A stretch of 64,000 nt of DNA from Sva-07 sp963828415 (GCA_963828415.1 CAWHEI010000012.1:682001-746000); one strand, 5' to 3'; shown: positions 16,276-24,739, counted from the stretch's first letter. The notes: generated by a model not told the origin, from the letters alone. Numbers and translations are program-made.

Positions 16276-17717
16276 CCCGCTCAGCCCGCGTCGCAGTCGT
16301 CGGTGCCGGCATCAGCGGCCTGGCCACCGCCCTCGCGCTCGCTGACACCGATGCCGTCGACGTCACCGTCTTCGAGACCGCAGAACGTGTCGGCGGCAAG
16401 ATCGACACCTCACCGTTCGCCGGCGTCACGGGTGTCGACGAAGGCGCTGACGCATTTCTCGCTCGGGTGCCCGAGGCGGTCGCGCTCGCCACGCGGGTCG
16501 GGCTGGACGACGACCTCGTCTCGCCCGAACCGGTCGGCGCGGCGGTGTGGCACGACGGGTTGCATCCGATCCCCGATGGCCTGATGCTCGGCCTGCCCGG
16601 CAGACTTCTGCCCCTCGCGACCACTGGACTGCTGTCATGGCGCGGCAAGGCCCGTGCCGCGCTCGAGCCATTTCTGCCGCGCACCTCGACCGAGTCCGAC
16701 TCGATCGGCGAGTTCGTCCGGGCCCGCTTCGGTGACGAGGTGCACGATCGCTTGGTCGATTCGCTCGTCGGCAGCATCTACGCCGCCGACACCGACCGTT
16801 TCAGCCTCGCCGAGGTGCCGCAACTCGCCGCACTCGCCAACGGTGACCGAAGTGTGCTGCTCGCAGCACGGCGGCAACGAAAGTCTCAGGCAGGCACCGC
16901 AACGGCGGCATCGAGTCCGATCTTCGCAACACCCCGCGGCGGTATCGGCGCGTTGGTCCGCGCGACGGCTGACGCTGTCGTCACCGCCGGCGGGCGGATC
17001 ATCACCGACGCGGCGGTCACCGCGATCAGGCCCACCGGCGACGGCTCGTGGTCGCTCTCCCTGCCCGTCGGGGTCGGGTCAGAACGGACAGGTGACGCGC
17101 CCGGGCACGACAGCACCAGGTTCGACGCCGTCGTGTTCGCCACGCCCGCGGCCGCGACCGCGTCGGCCCTCGCTGAACATGCACCGGATGCCGCACGGCT
17201 GCTCGGTACAGCACAGACCGCCGACGTGATCATGGTGACGCTGCATGTTCGTGCAGACCAGTGGCCCACCCGCCTTCACGGTCTGAGCGGCTACCTCGTC
17301 CCCAAGCCGGACCAACGCTGGGTCACCGCAGCATCGTTCGCGTCCCAGAAGTGGGGACATTGGCGTCCGCCTGGCGGTGGTGAGATCCTGCGCGTGTCGA
17401 TCGGGCGTGACGGGATGGCCGTGATGCACCTCGACGACGACGAGGTGCTGCGCGTGGTGCTCGACGATCTGGAGCATCACCTCGGCATCCGGTTCGAACC
17501 CCGCGAGGTCCGCATCACACGCTGGCCGGCCGCCTTCGCGCAGTACCGTCCGCACCACAGCAGCTGGGTCGACGCCATCGAGGAGTCGCTGCCCGCAGGC
17601 GTCTTCGTGACCGGCGCCGGTTTCCGCGGCATCGGTATTCCGGCCTGCGTGCGAGCAGCCAACTCCGTGGCCGCTCGCGCGAGCGCAAGCGCTCAGCTTC
17701 TGGCAGAATCGCGCTGA
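16272..17717 (+). CDS. hemY: FAD-dependent coproporphyrinogen III / protoporphyrinogen oxidase
   Basis: Oxygen-dependent flavoenzyme that aromatises the porphyrinogen ring. With the CpfC-type partner it most likely acts as coproporphyrinogen oxidase (CgoX). The dinucleotide-binding motif GAGISGLATAL is at residues 10-20, followed by an acidic FETAERVGGKI turn. The family motifs DEGADAFL and, at the C-terminus, VFVTGAGFRGIGIPACVRAAN bind FAD. The length of 481 residues is typical. The start at 16272 is fixed by an ATGA overlap with hemH; its own TGA overlaps the ATG of the sortase gene (TGATG). Confidence 0.9.
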   Translation: MTRSARVAVVGAGISGLATALALADTDAVDVTVFETAERVGGKIDTSPFAGVTGVDEGADAFLARVPEAVALATRVGLDDDLVSPEPVGAAVWHDGLHPIPDGLMLGLPGRLLPLATTGLLSWRGKARAALEPFLPRTSTESDSIGEFVRARFGDEVHDRLVDSLVGSIYAADTDRFSLAEVPQLAALANGDRSVLLAARRQRKSQAGTATAASSPIFATPRGGIGALVRATADAVVTAGGRIITDAAVTAIRPTGDGSWSLSLPVGVGSERTGDAPGHDSTRFDAVVFATPAAATASALAEHAPDAARLLGTAQTADVIMVTLHVRADQWPTRLHGLSGYLVPKPDQRWVTAASFASQKWGHWRPPGGGEILRVSIGRDGMAVMHLDDDEVLRVVLDDLEHHLGIRFEPREVRITRWPAAFAQYRPHHSSWVDAIEESLPAGVFVTGAGFRGIGIPACVRAANSVAARASASAQLLAESR

Positions 17718-18412
17718 TGGGCCAAGCCAGCGACGCCGAACACCGTGGCCGACGCCGGATCGTAGCGCCGCTGATCGCAGCACTCCTGATCGTCGGTGCC
17801 GTCGGAACCGTCGTCGCCGTCGACCTCGACCGCTCGCCCGACACGGTTGCGTCGTTCAACGCCGACTCGACCACCACGACCACCACCACGACAGCGCCGA
17901 CGTCCACGACGACCGCCACCACGACGACGACGACAACCACGACGACGACCACCTCGACGACGCTGCCGCTGCAGATGACCCAGCCGATCGCGCCGCCAAG
18001 CGACCAGCGCGGCAGCGAGAACAACCCGCAACTCGGCCGAATCGCCATCCCGACGATCGGGCTCGATTCGGAGTTGCACGAGGGGATCCGCCTCACCACG
18101 CTCGATCGCGGGCCGGGGCACTGGCCAGGGTCGGGCATGCCTGGCCAGATCGGCAATGTCGTCGTCGCCGGCCACCGCACGAGCCACGGAGCCGAATTCC
18201 GACACCTCGACGCGCTCGCGCCTGGCGACGAGGTGGTCTTCACCACGGCCGACGGCACCTTCACGTATCACGTGACCGGCACGCAGATCGTGACACCCGA
18301 CTCGCTGTGGATCGTCGACCCGACCGATACGCCGACGGCCACGCTGTTTGCCTGCCATCCGCTCGGTTCGACGGCCAAGCGCATCGTCGTCAATCTGGCG
18401 CTGGCGACTTGA
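17717..18412 (+). CDS. Sortase (class E/F-like) with a poly-threonine linker
   Basis: Membrane-anchored transpeptidase. A single N-terminal membrane segment (residues ~15-36) is followed by an extracellular linker of 31 residues, 26 of them Thr (residues 52-82). The sortase barrel begins at LGRIAIPTIGLDSELHEG. The catalytic set is visible: His in VVVAGHRTSHG (about residue 152), Cys in TLFACHP (about 212) and Arg in AKRIVV (about 219). No LPXTG-type substrate gene lies in this window. The start codon overlaps the hemY stop, and the stop overlaps the TTG start of lnt, so an envelope enzyme is embedded in the haem operon. Confidence 0.85.
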   Translation: MGQASDAEHRGRRRIVAPLIAALLIVGAVGTVVAVDLDRSPDTVASFNADSTTTTTTTTAPTSTTTATTTTTTTTTTTTSTTLPLQMTQPIAPPSDQRGSENNPQLGRIAIPTIGLDSELHEGIRLTTLDRGPGHWPGSGMPGQIGNVVVAGHRTSHGAEFRHLDALAPGDEVVFTTADGTFTYHVTGTQIVTPDSLWIVDPTDTPTATLFACHPLGSTAKRIVVNLALAT

Positions 18413-19965
18413 CCGACGACACCTCCGAGTCACCGGCGCTCGACGAGCGCCCCGCGCGTTCCGTTCGTCAGCGCATCGCACGGCCCGCCCTCGCGCTCGG
18501 ATCCGGCGTCCTCGTGGCGCTGTCGATGCCTCCGTGGGGGTTCTGGCCACTGGCGATCATCGGTGTCGTGCTCTTCGAGATCTCGCTCGGGCCGACACCC
18601 TCACGACGCGAGAGCTTCCGGCTCGGGCTGCTGTTCGGTGCCGGATGGATGTACCTCGGGATGGGTTGGATGGTCCAGCTGACGTTGCCGGGTTACCTCG
18701 TTGCCGGTCTCGTCTTCTCGCTGTTCCATGCCGGTGCGGCGGTGGTGGCGCCGATCGGGATCTGGCGCATCATCGGACGTCCGGCGGCACACACTCTGGT
18801 CGAAGCCGTACGGTTCTCGTTCCCGTTCGGCGGCATCCCGCTCGCGACGATGGGGATGTCGCAGGTCGGCGGGCCGCTCGTCGGTGTGGTTCGCGTTGGT
18901 GGTGTGATCCTGCTCACCTGGGTGGTCTTCCAGCTCGGAACCGCGCTGGCCTCATTGCCAGAATTCGCTCGTCGTGCGCGTCGCGGGTTGCAACGAGAAC
19001 CTCAGGGACTGATCGCGCTCGGTACCGTCGGGGTGATCGTGCTGCTCAGCGTCGTCGCACCGCGCGGCACCGACACCGGCGAGCAGTTGGAGGTCGCTGC
19101 GGTACAAGGAGGCGGCGAGCAGGGTACGAGCGCCCTCGACGTGCCGTCGAGCCTGGTCACCGAACGCCATCTCGAGGCGACTCGCACGATTCCCGACGAC
19201 GCCGACCTCGACCTCGTGTTGTGGCCCGAGAACACCGTGGACGTGCGCCGCGCCAGCATCCCGGGCGACCAGCTCTTCGACGGGTCCGACGCGTACGTCG
19301 CCATCGCGGCCGAAGCAGACCGCATCGGTGCGCCGTTCGCCGTCGGTGTCACCGAGGATCCCCGGATCAACTCCCAAATCGTCGTCGCCGAGAACGGCGA
19401 CATCGTCGATCAGTACGTCAAGGTGCGCCGAGTACCCTTCGGCGAGTACGTGCCGTTGCGAGGGATCCTCGAAGCGTTCGGCGCTCCGATCGAACAGATC
19501 GGGCGTGACGCCAACGCCGGTACCGGTCCGGCCTACATCGACCTCCCCGACGGCACACGGCTGAGCGTGGTGATCTCGTGGGAGGTCTTCTTCGCCGGAC
19601 GCGCCCGAGAGGGCGTGAAGGCCGGTGGCGAGGCGATCGTCAACCCAACGAATGGAGCGAGCTACACCGGCACGATCGTGCAGAGCCAGCAGGTCGCGTC
19701 GAGCCGCCTGCGAGCCATCGAGAACGGGCGCTGGGTCGTTCAGGCGGCGCCGACCGGCTTCACGGCGATCGTCGACGCCGACGGCAACGTGCTGCAGCGC
19801 ACCGCCGTCAGCGAGCAACGAGTGCTCTACGCACCCGTCGAACTCCGCGAGGGTTTCACCTGGTACACGAACGTCGGCGACGGCCCGTTCATCGCGGCGC
19901 TGCTCGCGCTCTTGGGCATGTCGATCTGGTTCGCCCGCCGCTCCCGCGCCACCAACCCCGGGTGA
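18409..19965 (+). CDS. lnt: Apolipoprotein N-acyltransferase homologue with Ser at the nucleophile position
   Basis: Membrane enzyme that N-acylates the lipidated cysteine of lipoproteins. It has an N-terminal block of membrane helices (residues ~25-210) and an extracytoplasmic nitrilase-like domain (~225-490), then a final helix. A TTG at 18409 overlapping the sortase stop (TTGA) is the likely start, giving 518 residues; no ATG is nearby in frame. By spacing, the nitrilase triad is Glu274 (LWPENT), Lys338 (YVKVRR) and residue 390. The last is Ser (VVISWEVFF), where E. coli Lnt has Cys387; the Lys-to-nucleophile distance of 52 is identical. It may be altered in activity, or Ser may be lineage-typical. 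Confidence 0.82.
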   Translation: MTDDTSESPALDERPARSVRQRIARPALALGSGVLVALSMPPWGFWPLAIIGVVLFEISLGPTPSRRESFRLGLLFGAGWMYLGMGWMVQLTLPGYLVAGLVFSLFHAGAAVVAPIGIWRIIGRPAAHTLVEAVRFSFPFGGIPLATMGMSQVGGPLVGVVRVGGVILLTWVVFQLGTALASLPEFARRARRGLQREPQGLIALGTVGVIVLLSVVAPRGTDTGEQLEVAAVQGGGEQGTSALDVPSSLVTERHLEATRTIPDDADLDLVLWPENTVDVRRASIPGDQLFDGSDAYVAIAAEADRIGAPFAVGVTEDPRINSQIVVAENGDIVDQYVKVRRVPFGEYVPLRGILEAFGAPIEQIGRDANAGTGPAYIDLPDGTRLSVVISWEVFFAGRAREGVKAGGEAIVNPTNGASYTGTIVQSQQVASSRLRAIENGRWVVQAAPTGFTAIVDADGNVLQRTAVSEQRVLYAPVELREGFTWYTNVGDGPFIAALLALLGMSIWFARRSRATNPG

Positions 19966-20053
19966 ACACGTCCGTCCCGAGTTTGTGTGAGCGACAACGT
20001 CAAGTTCGTAGATGCGTGGTCACACGAATCGAGCTCCCCGGATCCGTGGCCGC

Positions 20054-20512
20054 TCAGTCGACGTCGAGCATCAGGGTGACCGGGCCGTCGTTGACGAGCT
20101 CGACGCGCATGTCGGTGCGGAACCGGCCGGTCTCGACGGTGGCGCCGAGCGACCGGAGTCGTTCGACAACACGCTCGACGAGCGGCTCGGCCACCTCCGG
20201 GCGGGCCGCGGCAATCCAGCTCGGCCGACGTCCCTTGGCGGTGTCGCCGTAGAGGGTGAACTGACTCACGACGAGGAGCGACCCGCCGACGTCGGCAACG
20301 GAGCGGTTCATCACGCCGTCGTCGTCATCGAAGATGCGGAGTCCCCACAGTTTGTCAGCGAGTTTGTCGGCCTCGACGACCGTGTCGGAATGAGTGGCCC
20401 CGATCAGTACGCACAAGCCGGGGCCGATCGAGCCGGCGACCTCCCAGTCGACGTCGGGCGACGGCCGACTCGTCACCTCGGCGCGGATCACACGTTGCAC
20501 GAGCGCTCGCAT
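20054..20512 (-). CDS. dtd: D-aminoacyl-tRNA deacylase
   Basis: Removes D-amino acids and glycine mischarged onto tRNA. Starts MRALVQRVIRAEV. The two family signatures are present: SQFTLYGD (the Ser-Gln region that builds the chiral-proofreading site) and, close to the end, NDGPVTLML with the Gly-Pro cis-peptide motif partner. The length of 152 residues is normal. It converges with lnt and is divergent from the epimerase gene with only 17 bp between the two start codons. On its strand a GATACT hexamer stands six bases before the ATG, the position expected for the -10 box of a leaderless transcript. Confidence 0.93.
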   Translation of the reverse strand: MRALVQRVIRAEVTSRPSPDVDWEVAGSIGPGLCVLIGATHSDTVVEADKLADKLWGLRIFDDDDGVMNRSVADVGGSLLVVSQFTLYGDTAKGRRPSWIAAARPEVAEPLVERVVERLRSLGATVETGRFRTDMRVELVNDGPVTLMLDVD

Positions 20513-20529
20513 CGCGCCAGTATCGCCCG

Positions 20530-21369
20530 ATGAGCGAACAGCCAGCGATCCTGCACGTCGGCGACGTCACCCTGACCGTCTTCGCCGAGTTCGGCGCACG
20601 ACTCGGCCAGCTCACCGTGGAGGGCCAACCGCTCCTCGTCGACGTCCCACCGCTCGACGGCCCGCATCCGCTGATGTGGGGCTGCTACCCGATGGCACCC
20701 TGGGCTGGGCGGATCCGCCGCGGCCGATTCACGTTCGAAGGAACCGAGCATCTCCTCCCGATCAATCACCGTGACGCAGACGGACCAGAACGGTCCCATG
20801 CGATCCACGGGCTGGTCTACGACCGCAGCTGGCCCGACGTCGACGAGGTGTCGGACACCTCGTGGACGGCGACCAGGAGTCTCGAGTGGGGTTTCGGCGG
20901 CAGCGTCACGCAAGCGATCGAGCTGTTCGACGACCACGTCGAGCTGACGCTGACGGTCGTATCGTCCGGCAATTCATTCCCGGCCGAGGTCGGCTGGCAC
21001 CCGTGGTTCCGCAAGCCCGACCGGCTCGAGTTCTCGCCGACCTCGATGTACGAGCGCGACGAATTCGGACTCCCGACCGGAGCGCTCGTCGACCCCGCCG
21101 ATGGCCCCTGGGACGACTGCTTCCGCGCCGTCGGGCCCGTCGAGCTGCACTACCCGCGTCGCATCGCGCCGGTCGTGCGAGTCGACTCCGACTGCGATCA
21201 CTGGGTCGTCTACGACCAGCCCGCCGATGCCACGTGCGTCGAGCCACAGTCAGGTCCACCCGACGCCTTCAACCTGTCACCCCACGTCGTCAGCGCCGAG
21301 CGCCCCCCTCGCCCGAACGATGACCATCTCCTGGTGAGACACCGGCATCGTTGCGTTACCGGGTGGTAA
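20530..21369 (+). CDS. Aldose 1-epimerase family protein
   Basis: Galactose-mutarotase-like fold of about 279 residues, interconverting sugar anomers. Residues visible from the family are the substrate-binding Arg (WAGRIRRGRF), the central His (SHAIHGLVYDRSW) and a second His/Trp cluster (VGWHPWFRKP). The C-terminal Glu in CVEPQSGPPDAFN is the likely catalytic base. The start is ATG 20530; its first twelve bases, from 20528, are identical to the left arm of the paired-palindrome element (CGATGAGCGAAC), possibly by chance. The specific sugar is unknown. It precedes the glycosyltransferase cassette by 24 bp on the same strand. Confidence 0.82.
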   Translation: MSEQPAILHVGDVTLTVFAEFGARLGQLTVEGQPLLVDVPPLDGPHPLMWGCYPMAPWAGRIRRGRFTFEGTEHLLPINHRDADGPERSHAIHGLVYDRSWPDVDEVSDTSWTATRSLEWGFGGSVTQAIELFDDHVELTLTVVSSGNSFPAEVGWHPWFRKPDRLEFSPTSMYERDEFGLPTGALVDPADGPWDDCFRAVGPVELHYPRRIAPVVRVDSDCDHWVVYDQPADATCVEPQSGPPDAFNLSPHVVSAERPPRPNDDHLLVRHRHRCVTGW

Positions 21370-21393
21370 TCGAGCGCCGATAGCCTCGCTCGG

Positions 21394-22689
21394 ATGTCGC
21401 ACGCCGGTCTCGATCCTGACGCACCGCTCAAGATCGCGTACCTCACCTACCGCGGCAAGCCGCATGTGGGCGGCCAGGGTGTCTACACCCGACACCTCAC
21501 CAAGGCGCTCGTCGACCTGGGCCACACCGTCGAGGTGTTCGGTGGTCAGCCGTACCCGATCCTCGACGAGCGCATCACGCTGACCAAGCTGCCGAGCCTC
21601 GACACGTTCAACGACTACTTCCCCGGTCGATTCCCCGGATTCTGGGAGCTCAAGACCCGCGACGATGCCCTCGAGATGGCGTGGTTCATGACCGGCGTGT
21701 TCCCCGAGCCGCGTGCATTCAGCTCGCGCGCTGCGCGGGAACTCACGCCTCGCGCCGGCGAGTTCGACCTCGTCCACGACAATCAGTGCCTCGGCTACGG
21801 CATCTTGAAGATCGAGGAGAAGATCCCCACGATCGTCACGCTGCACCACCCGATCACGAAGGACCGCGAGCTCGAGATGAGCCACGCCAAGACCTTCCCA
21901 CGGAAGATGTCGGTCGGGCGTTGGTACTCGTTCGTGAAGATGCAGGGCAAGGTCGCCTCGAAGATGCCGCGCATCGTCGTGGTGAGCCAGAACTCGATCG
22001 ACGACATCCACACCGACATGGGCGTCGAGGTCGATCGGATGCGCCTGGTGCCCGTCGGTGTCGACCCCGACCTGTTCAAGCCGCTCGACCACGTCACCCG
22101 CCGACCGGGGCGCCTGATCACCACCGCCTCGGCCGATGTCGCCCTCAAGGGACTGTCGTACCTGCTCGAGGCGATGGCGAAGCTGCGCACCGAACGCGAC
22201 GTCACCCTCACCATCATCGGCAAACCGCGGCCGGGCCACTCGATGGACCTGATCGACTCGTACGGTCTCGCCCCGCACATCGAGTTCGTGTCCGGCGTGA
22301 CCGACGAGCGCATCGTCGAGCTCTACGCCGAGGCCGAGATGGCCGTCGTGCCGAGCCTGTACGAGGGCTTCAGCCTCCCCGCCATCGAGGCGATGTGCAC
22401 CGGCACCCCGCTCGTTGCCACCGACGGGGGCGCGCTCCCCGAGGTCACGGGCGCCGACGGCGAGACCGTGCTGCAGTGCCCGGCCGGCGACAAGGACGCG
22501 CTCGCCGCAGCGATCGCCCGCGGTCTCGACGATGCCGAACTTCGTGCCCGCATCGGTGCCGCCGGCCGTCAGCGCGTGCTCGATCGCTGGACGTGGAAGC
22601 TGTGCGCCCTGCAGACTGTCGAGCAGTACCGCGAGGTCCTTGCGATGCCCCAGAACGTGGCCAAGCTGCGCGCCAACGGACGGATCTGA
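21394..22689 (+). CDS. Family 4-type glycosyltransferase (GT-B fold)
   Basis: Retaining glycosyltransferase with two Rossmann domains. The N-terminal IAYLTYRGKPHVGGQGVYTRHLTKAL holds the glycine loop typical of GT4. In the C-terminal donor domain PSLYEGFSLPAIEAMCTGTPLVATDGGALPEV carries the EGFxLPxxE catalytic/nucleotide motif. The 431 residues are within the usual range, and no membrane segments are seen. Donor and acceptor are unknown. It is followed by a methyltransferase with one base between stop and start, then by an alpha-toroid protein with a GTGA overlap, so the three are made together. Confidence 0.88.
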   Translation: MSHAGLDPDAPLKIAYLTYRGKPHVGGQGVYTRHLTKALVDLGHTVEVFGGQPYPILDERITLTKLPSLDTFNDYFPGRFPGFWELKTRDDALEMAWFMTGVFPEPRAFSSRAARELTPRAGEFDLVHDNQCLGYGILKIEEKIPTIVTLHHPITKDRELEMSHAKTFPRKMSVGRWYSFVKMQGKVASKMPRIVVVSQNSIDDIHTDMGVEVDRMRLVPVGVDPDLFKPLDHVTRRPGRLITTASADVALKGLSYLLEAMAKLRTERDVTLTIIGKPRPGHSMDLIDSYGLAPHIEFVSGVTDERIVELYAEAEMAVVPSLYEGFSLPAIEAMCTGTPLVATDGGALPEVTGADGETVLQCPAGDKDALAAAIARGLDDAELRARIGAAGRQRVLDRWTWKLCALQTVEQYREVLAMPQNVAKLRANGRI

Positions 22690-22690
22690 G

Positions 22691-23446
22691 ATGTTGACGA
22701 TCAAGTTCGACCAGCTCGGCCTTGCGCCCGGCGACCGTGTGCTCGATGTCGGCGCCGGTTTCGGCCGTCACGTGTTCGAATGTGCCCGTCGCGGCGCCGA
22801 CGTCGTCGCACTCGACTACGCCGAGGACGAGGTCGTGCAGACCCGAGCAACGCTCGGCGGCATGGTCGACGCGGGCGAGATCGACATCGACCGTTTCAAA
22901 GGGGTGCTGCGTGGCGACGCCACGAAGCTGCCCTTCGCGGACGGGTCCTTCGACGTCGTGATCACCTCCGAAGTGCTCGAACACATCCAGGACGACGTCA
23001 CCGCAATCGCCGAGATGGTCCGGGTCCTCAAGCCGGGCGGGCATTTCGCTGCGACCGTGCCGGCGTGGTTCCCCGAGAAGATCAACTGGATGTTGTCCGA
23101 CGAGTACCACGCCCCGAAGAGCGAGGGTGGACACGTCCGGATCTACAGCGCCACCGAGCTGTCGGCGAAGCTGCGCACGGCCGGACTCGACCTGCAGGGA
23201 CACCACCGCGCGCACGCGCTGCACTCGCCGTACTGGTGGCTCAAGTGCGCCGTCGGGCCTCGCAACGACGACAACCCGGCGGTGAAGAAGTACCGCGAGT
23301 TCCTCGAATGGGACATCATGGAGCAGCCGAAGCTCACCCAGGTCGCCGACCGGATGCTGTCACCGGTGCTGGGCAAGAGCATCGTCTTCTACGGCGTCAA
23401 GCAGGGTGCCGCCCAACCGAACATGCGGGAGTCCGCAGTCCGGTGA
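22691..23446 (+). CDS. Class I SAM-dependent methyltransferase
   Basis: Methyltransferase of 251 residues. Motif I VLDVGAGFGRHVFECA at residues ~17-32, acidic ALDYAEDEV after strand 2, and FDVVITSEVLEHIQDD, which includes post-motif I. VLKPGGHFAATVPAW follows. The C-terminal region with EKINWMLSDEYHAPKSEGGHVRIYS and HSPYWWLKC resembles small-molecule or ubiquinone-type methyltransferases. The start ATG at 22691 directly follows the glycosyltransferase stop. Substrate unknown; a glycolipid or polyketide-like product of the neighbouring transferase is possible, which is inference. Confidence 0.85.
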   Translation: MLTIKFDQLGLAPGDRVLDVGAGFGRHVFECARRGADVVALDYAEDEVVQTRATLGGMVDAGEIDIDRFKGVLRGDATKLPFADGSFDVVITSEVLEHIQDDVTAIAEMVRVLKPGGHFAATVPAWFPEKINWMLSDEYHAPKSEGGHVRIYSATELSAKLRTAGLDLQGHHRAHALHSPYWWLKCAVGPRNDDNPAVKKYREFLEWDIMEQPKLTQVADRMLSPVLGKSIVFYGVKQGAAQPNMRESAVR

Positions 23447-24459
23447 AGCACGTCGCACACCTCCCGGGCGTCCTGAGCGCCGACGAGCTGCAGGCCACCG
23501 GCGACCACCTGGCGTCGCTCCAGCTCGACACCGGGATGATCCCGTGGTTCCCCGGCGGTCACTGCGACCCGTGGAACCACGTCGAGTCGGCGATGGCGCT
23601 CGACGTCGCCGGGTTCCATGACGAGGCCGAACGCGCCTACGACTGGCTCGTCGACACGCAGCGCCCCGATGGTTCGTGGCACGCGTACTACCACTGCGAC
23701 GGATCGGTCGAGGACGCCAAGCTCGACACCAACGTGTGCGCCTACATCGCCACCGGTGTCAGCCATCATCTGCGACTCACCTGGGATCGAGCCTTCGCCG
23801 AGCGCATCTGGCCGACCGTCGAACGAGCGCTCGAGTTCGTGCTCGGCCATCGACGAGACGACGGATTGCCGCTCTGGGCGGTCGAGCCGGACGCACGACC
23901 GTGGGACTACGCCTTGCTCACCGGAACGTCGAGCATTCAGCATTCGCTGCGCTGCGGTGCCCGCCTCGGCGAGCGCGTCGGCGAACCGCGGCCCGAGTGG
24001 ATCGAGGCCGCCGACGTGATGGCCCACGCCGTGCGCACCCGCCCCGACGAGTTCGAACCGAAGACCCGCTGGGCGATGGACTGGTACTACCCGGTGCTCA
24101 CCGGCGTGCTGACCGGCGAAGCCGCAAAGGCCCGCCTCGCCGAAGGGTGGGAGACCTTCGCGATGGAAGGCCTCGGCATTCGCTGCGTGAGCGACGAACC
24201 GTGGATCACCGCATCGGAGACCGCCGAGTGCGCGCTCGCGTACGCCTCGATGGGCGACATGTCGACCGCCACCGACCTGCTCATGTGGACCCGCACCCAT
24301 CGACGCGACGACGGCTCGTACTGGACCGGCATCGTGTACCCCGAACCGGTGCTGTTCCCCTTCGACGAACACACCTCGTACACCGCGGCCGCCGTCGTGC
24401 TCGCCGTCGACGCCATCACCCGCGCCACCCCCGCCAGCGACGTCTTCGTACCGTTCTGA
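23443..24459 (+). CDS. Alpha-toroid (prenyltransferase/glycosidase-like) protein of unknown function
   Basis: The GTG start at 23443 overlaps the methyltransferase stop (GTGA), giving 338 residues. Repeated helical segments with aromatic motifs (YDWLVDTQRPDGSWHAYYH, WTRTHRRDDGSYWTGI) resemble the QxxDGSW repeats of squalene-cyclase/prenyltransferase toroids. Acidic residues in FPGGHCDPWNHVESAMAL and DTNVCAY could form an active site. No signal peptide is seen. It could be a lyase, hydrolase or cyclase; the family function is not known to me. It completes the three-gene cassette. Confidence 0.65.
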   Translation: MKHVAHLPGVLSADELQATGDHLASLQLDTGMIPWFPGGHCDPWNHVESAMALDVAGFHDEAERAYDWLVDTQRPDGSWHAYYHCDGSVEDAKLDTNVCAYIATGVSHHLRLTWDRAFAERIWPTVERALEFVLGHRRDDGLPLWAVEPDARPWDYALLTGTSSIQHSLRCGARLGERVGEPRPEWIEAADVMAHAVRTRPDEFEPKTRWAMDWYYPVLTGVLTGEAAKARLAEGWETFAMEGLGIRCVSDEPWITASETAECALAYASMGDMSTATDLLMWTRTHRRDDGSYWTGIVYPEPVLFPFDEHTSYTAAAVVLAVDAITRATPASDVFVPF

Positions 24460-24739
24460 GCGGGGCGGGGTCGTTCCAGTCGGGGCGGGGTCGTTGACGG
24501 GCCCGCTTCCGCCCTCCGAGTTCGCCACCTTCGGCGGCTCACCCTGCTCGCACCGGTGAACACGCCCGGTCCTCCACCCCGCTGCGATGAGCGAGATCAC
24601 CGCATGCGGTCGGTTCGCTCATCGCACACACCGGACCCAGCGCTGCGATGAGCCAACCGACCATATACGGCGGTTTCGCTCATCGCGGTGAGGATCCAGG
24701 ACAGGAACCGTGCGGGTCGACTGTTACGTTGCGTTCTCG
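24460..24739. other. 280-bp intergenic region holding palindrome locus 2
   Basis: Between the alpha-toroid gene and the acyltransferase gene, both on the plus strand. It begins with a short direct repeat of CGGGGCGGGGTCGTT (24461 and 24479 areas). The paired palindromes follow at 24585-24685. The rest, up to the ATG at 24740, presumably holds the promoter of the acyltransferase gene, but no convincing -35/-10 pair was found. No protein or RNA gene is evident. Confidence 0.6.
24585..24685. repeat. Paired-palindrome locus 2 (two 40-bp copies, 61-bp period)
   Basis: Copies at 24585-24624 and 24646-24685, spacer 24625-24645 (21 bp). This locus is the only one here in which the two copies have opposite orientation: the second matches the consensus better when reverse-complemented. 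The outer CGATGAGC / GCTCATCG octamers are intact in both copies. It lies between two plus-strand genes. Confidence 0.9.
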
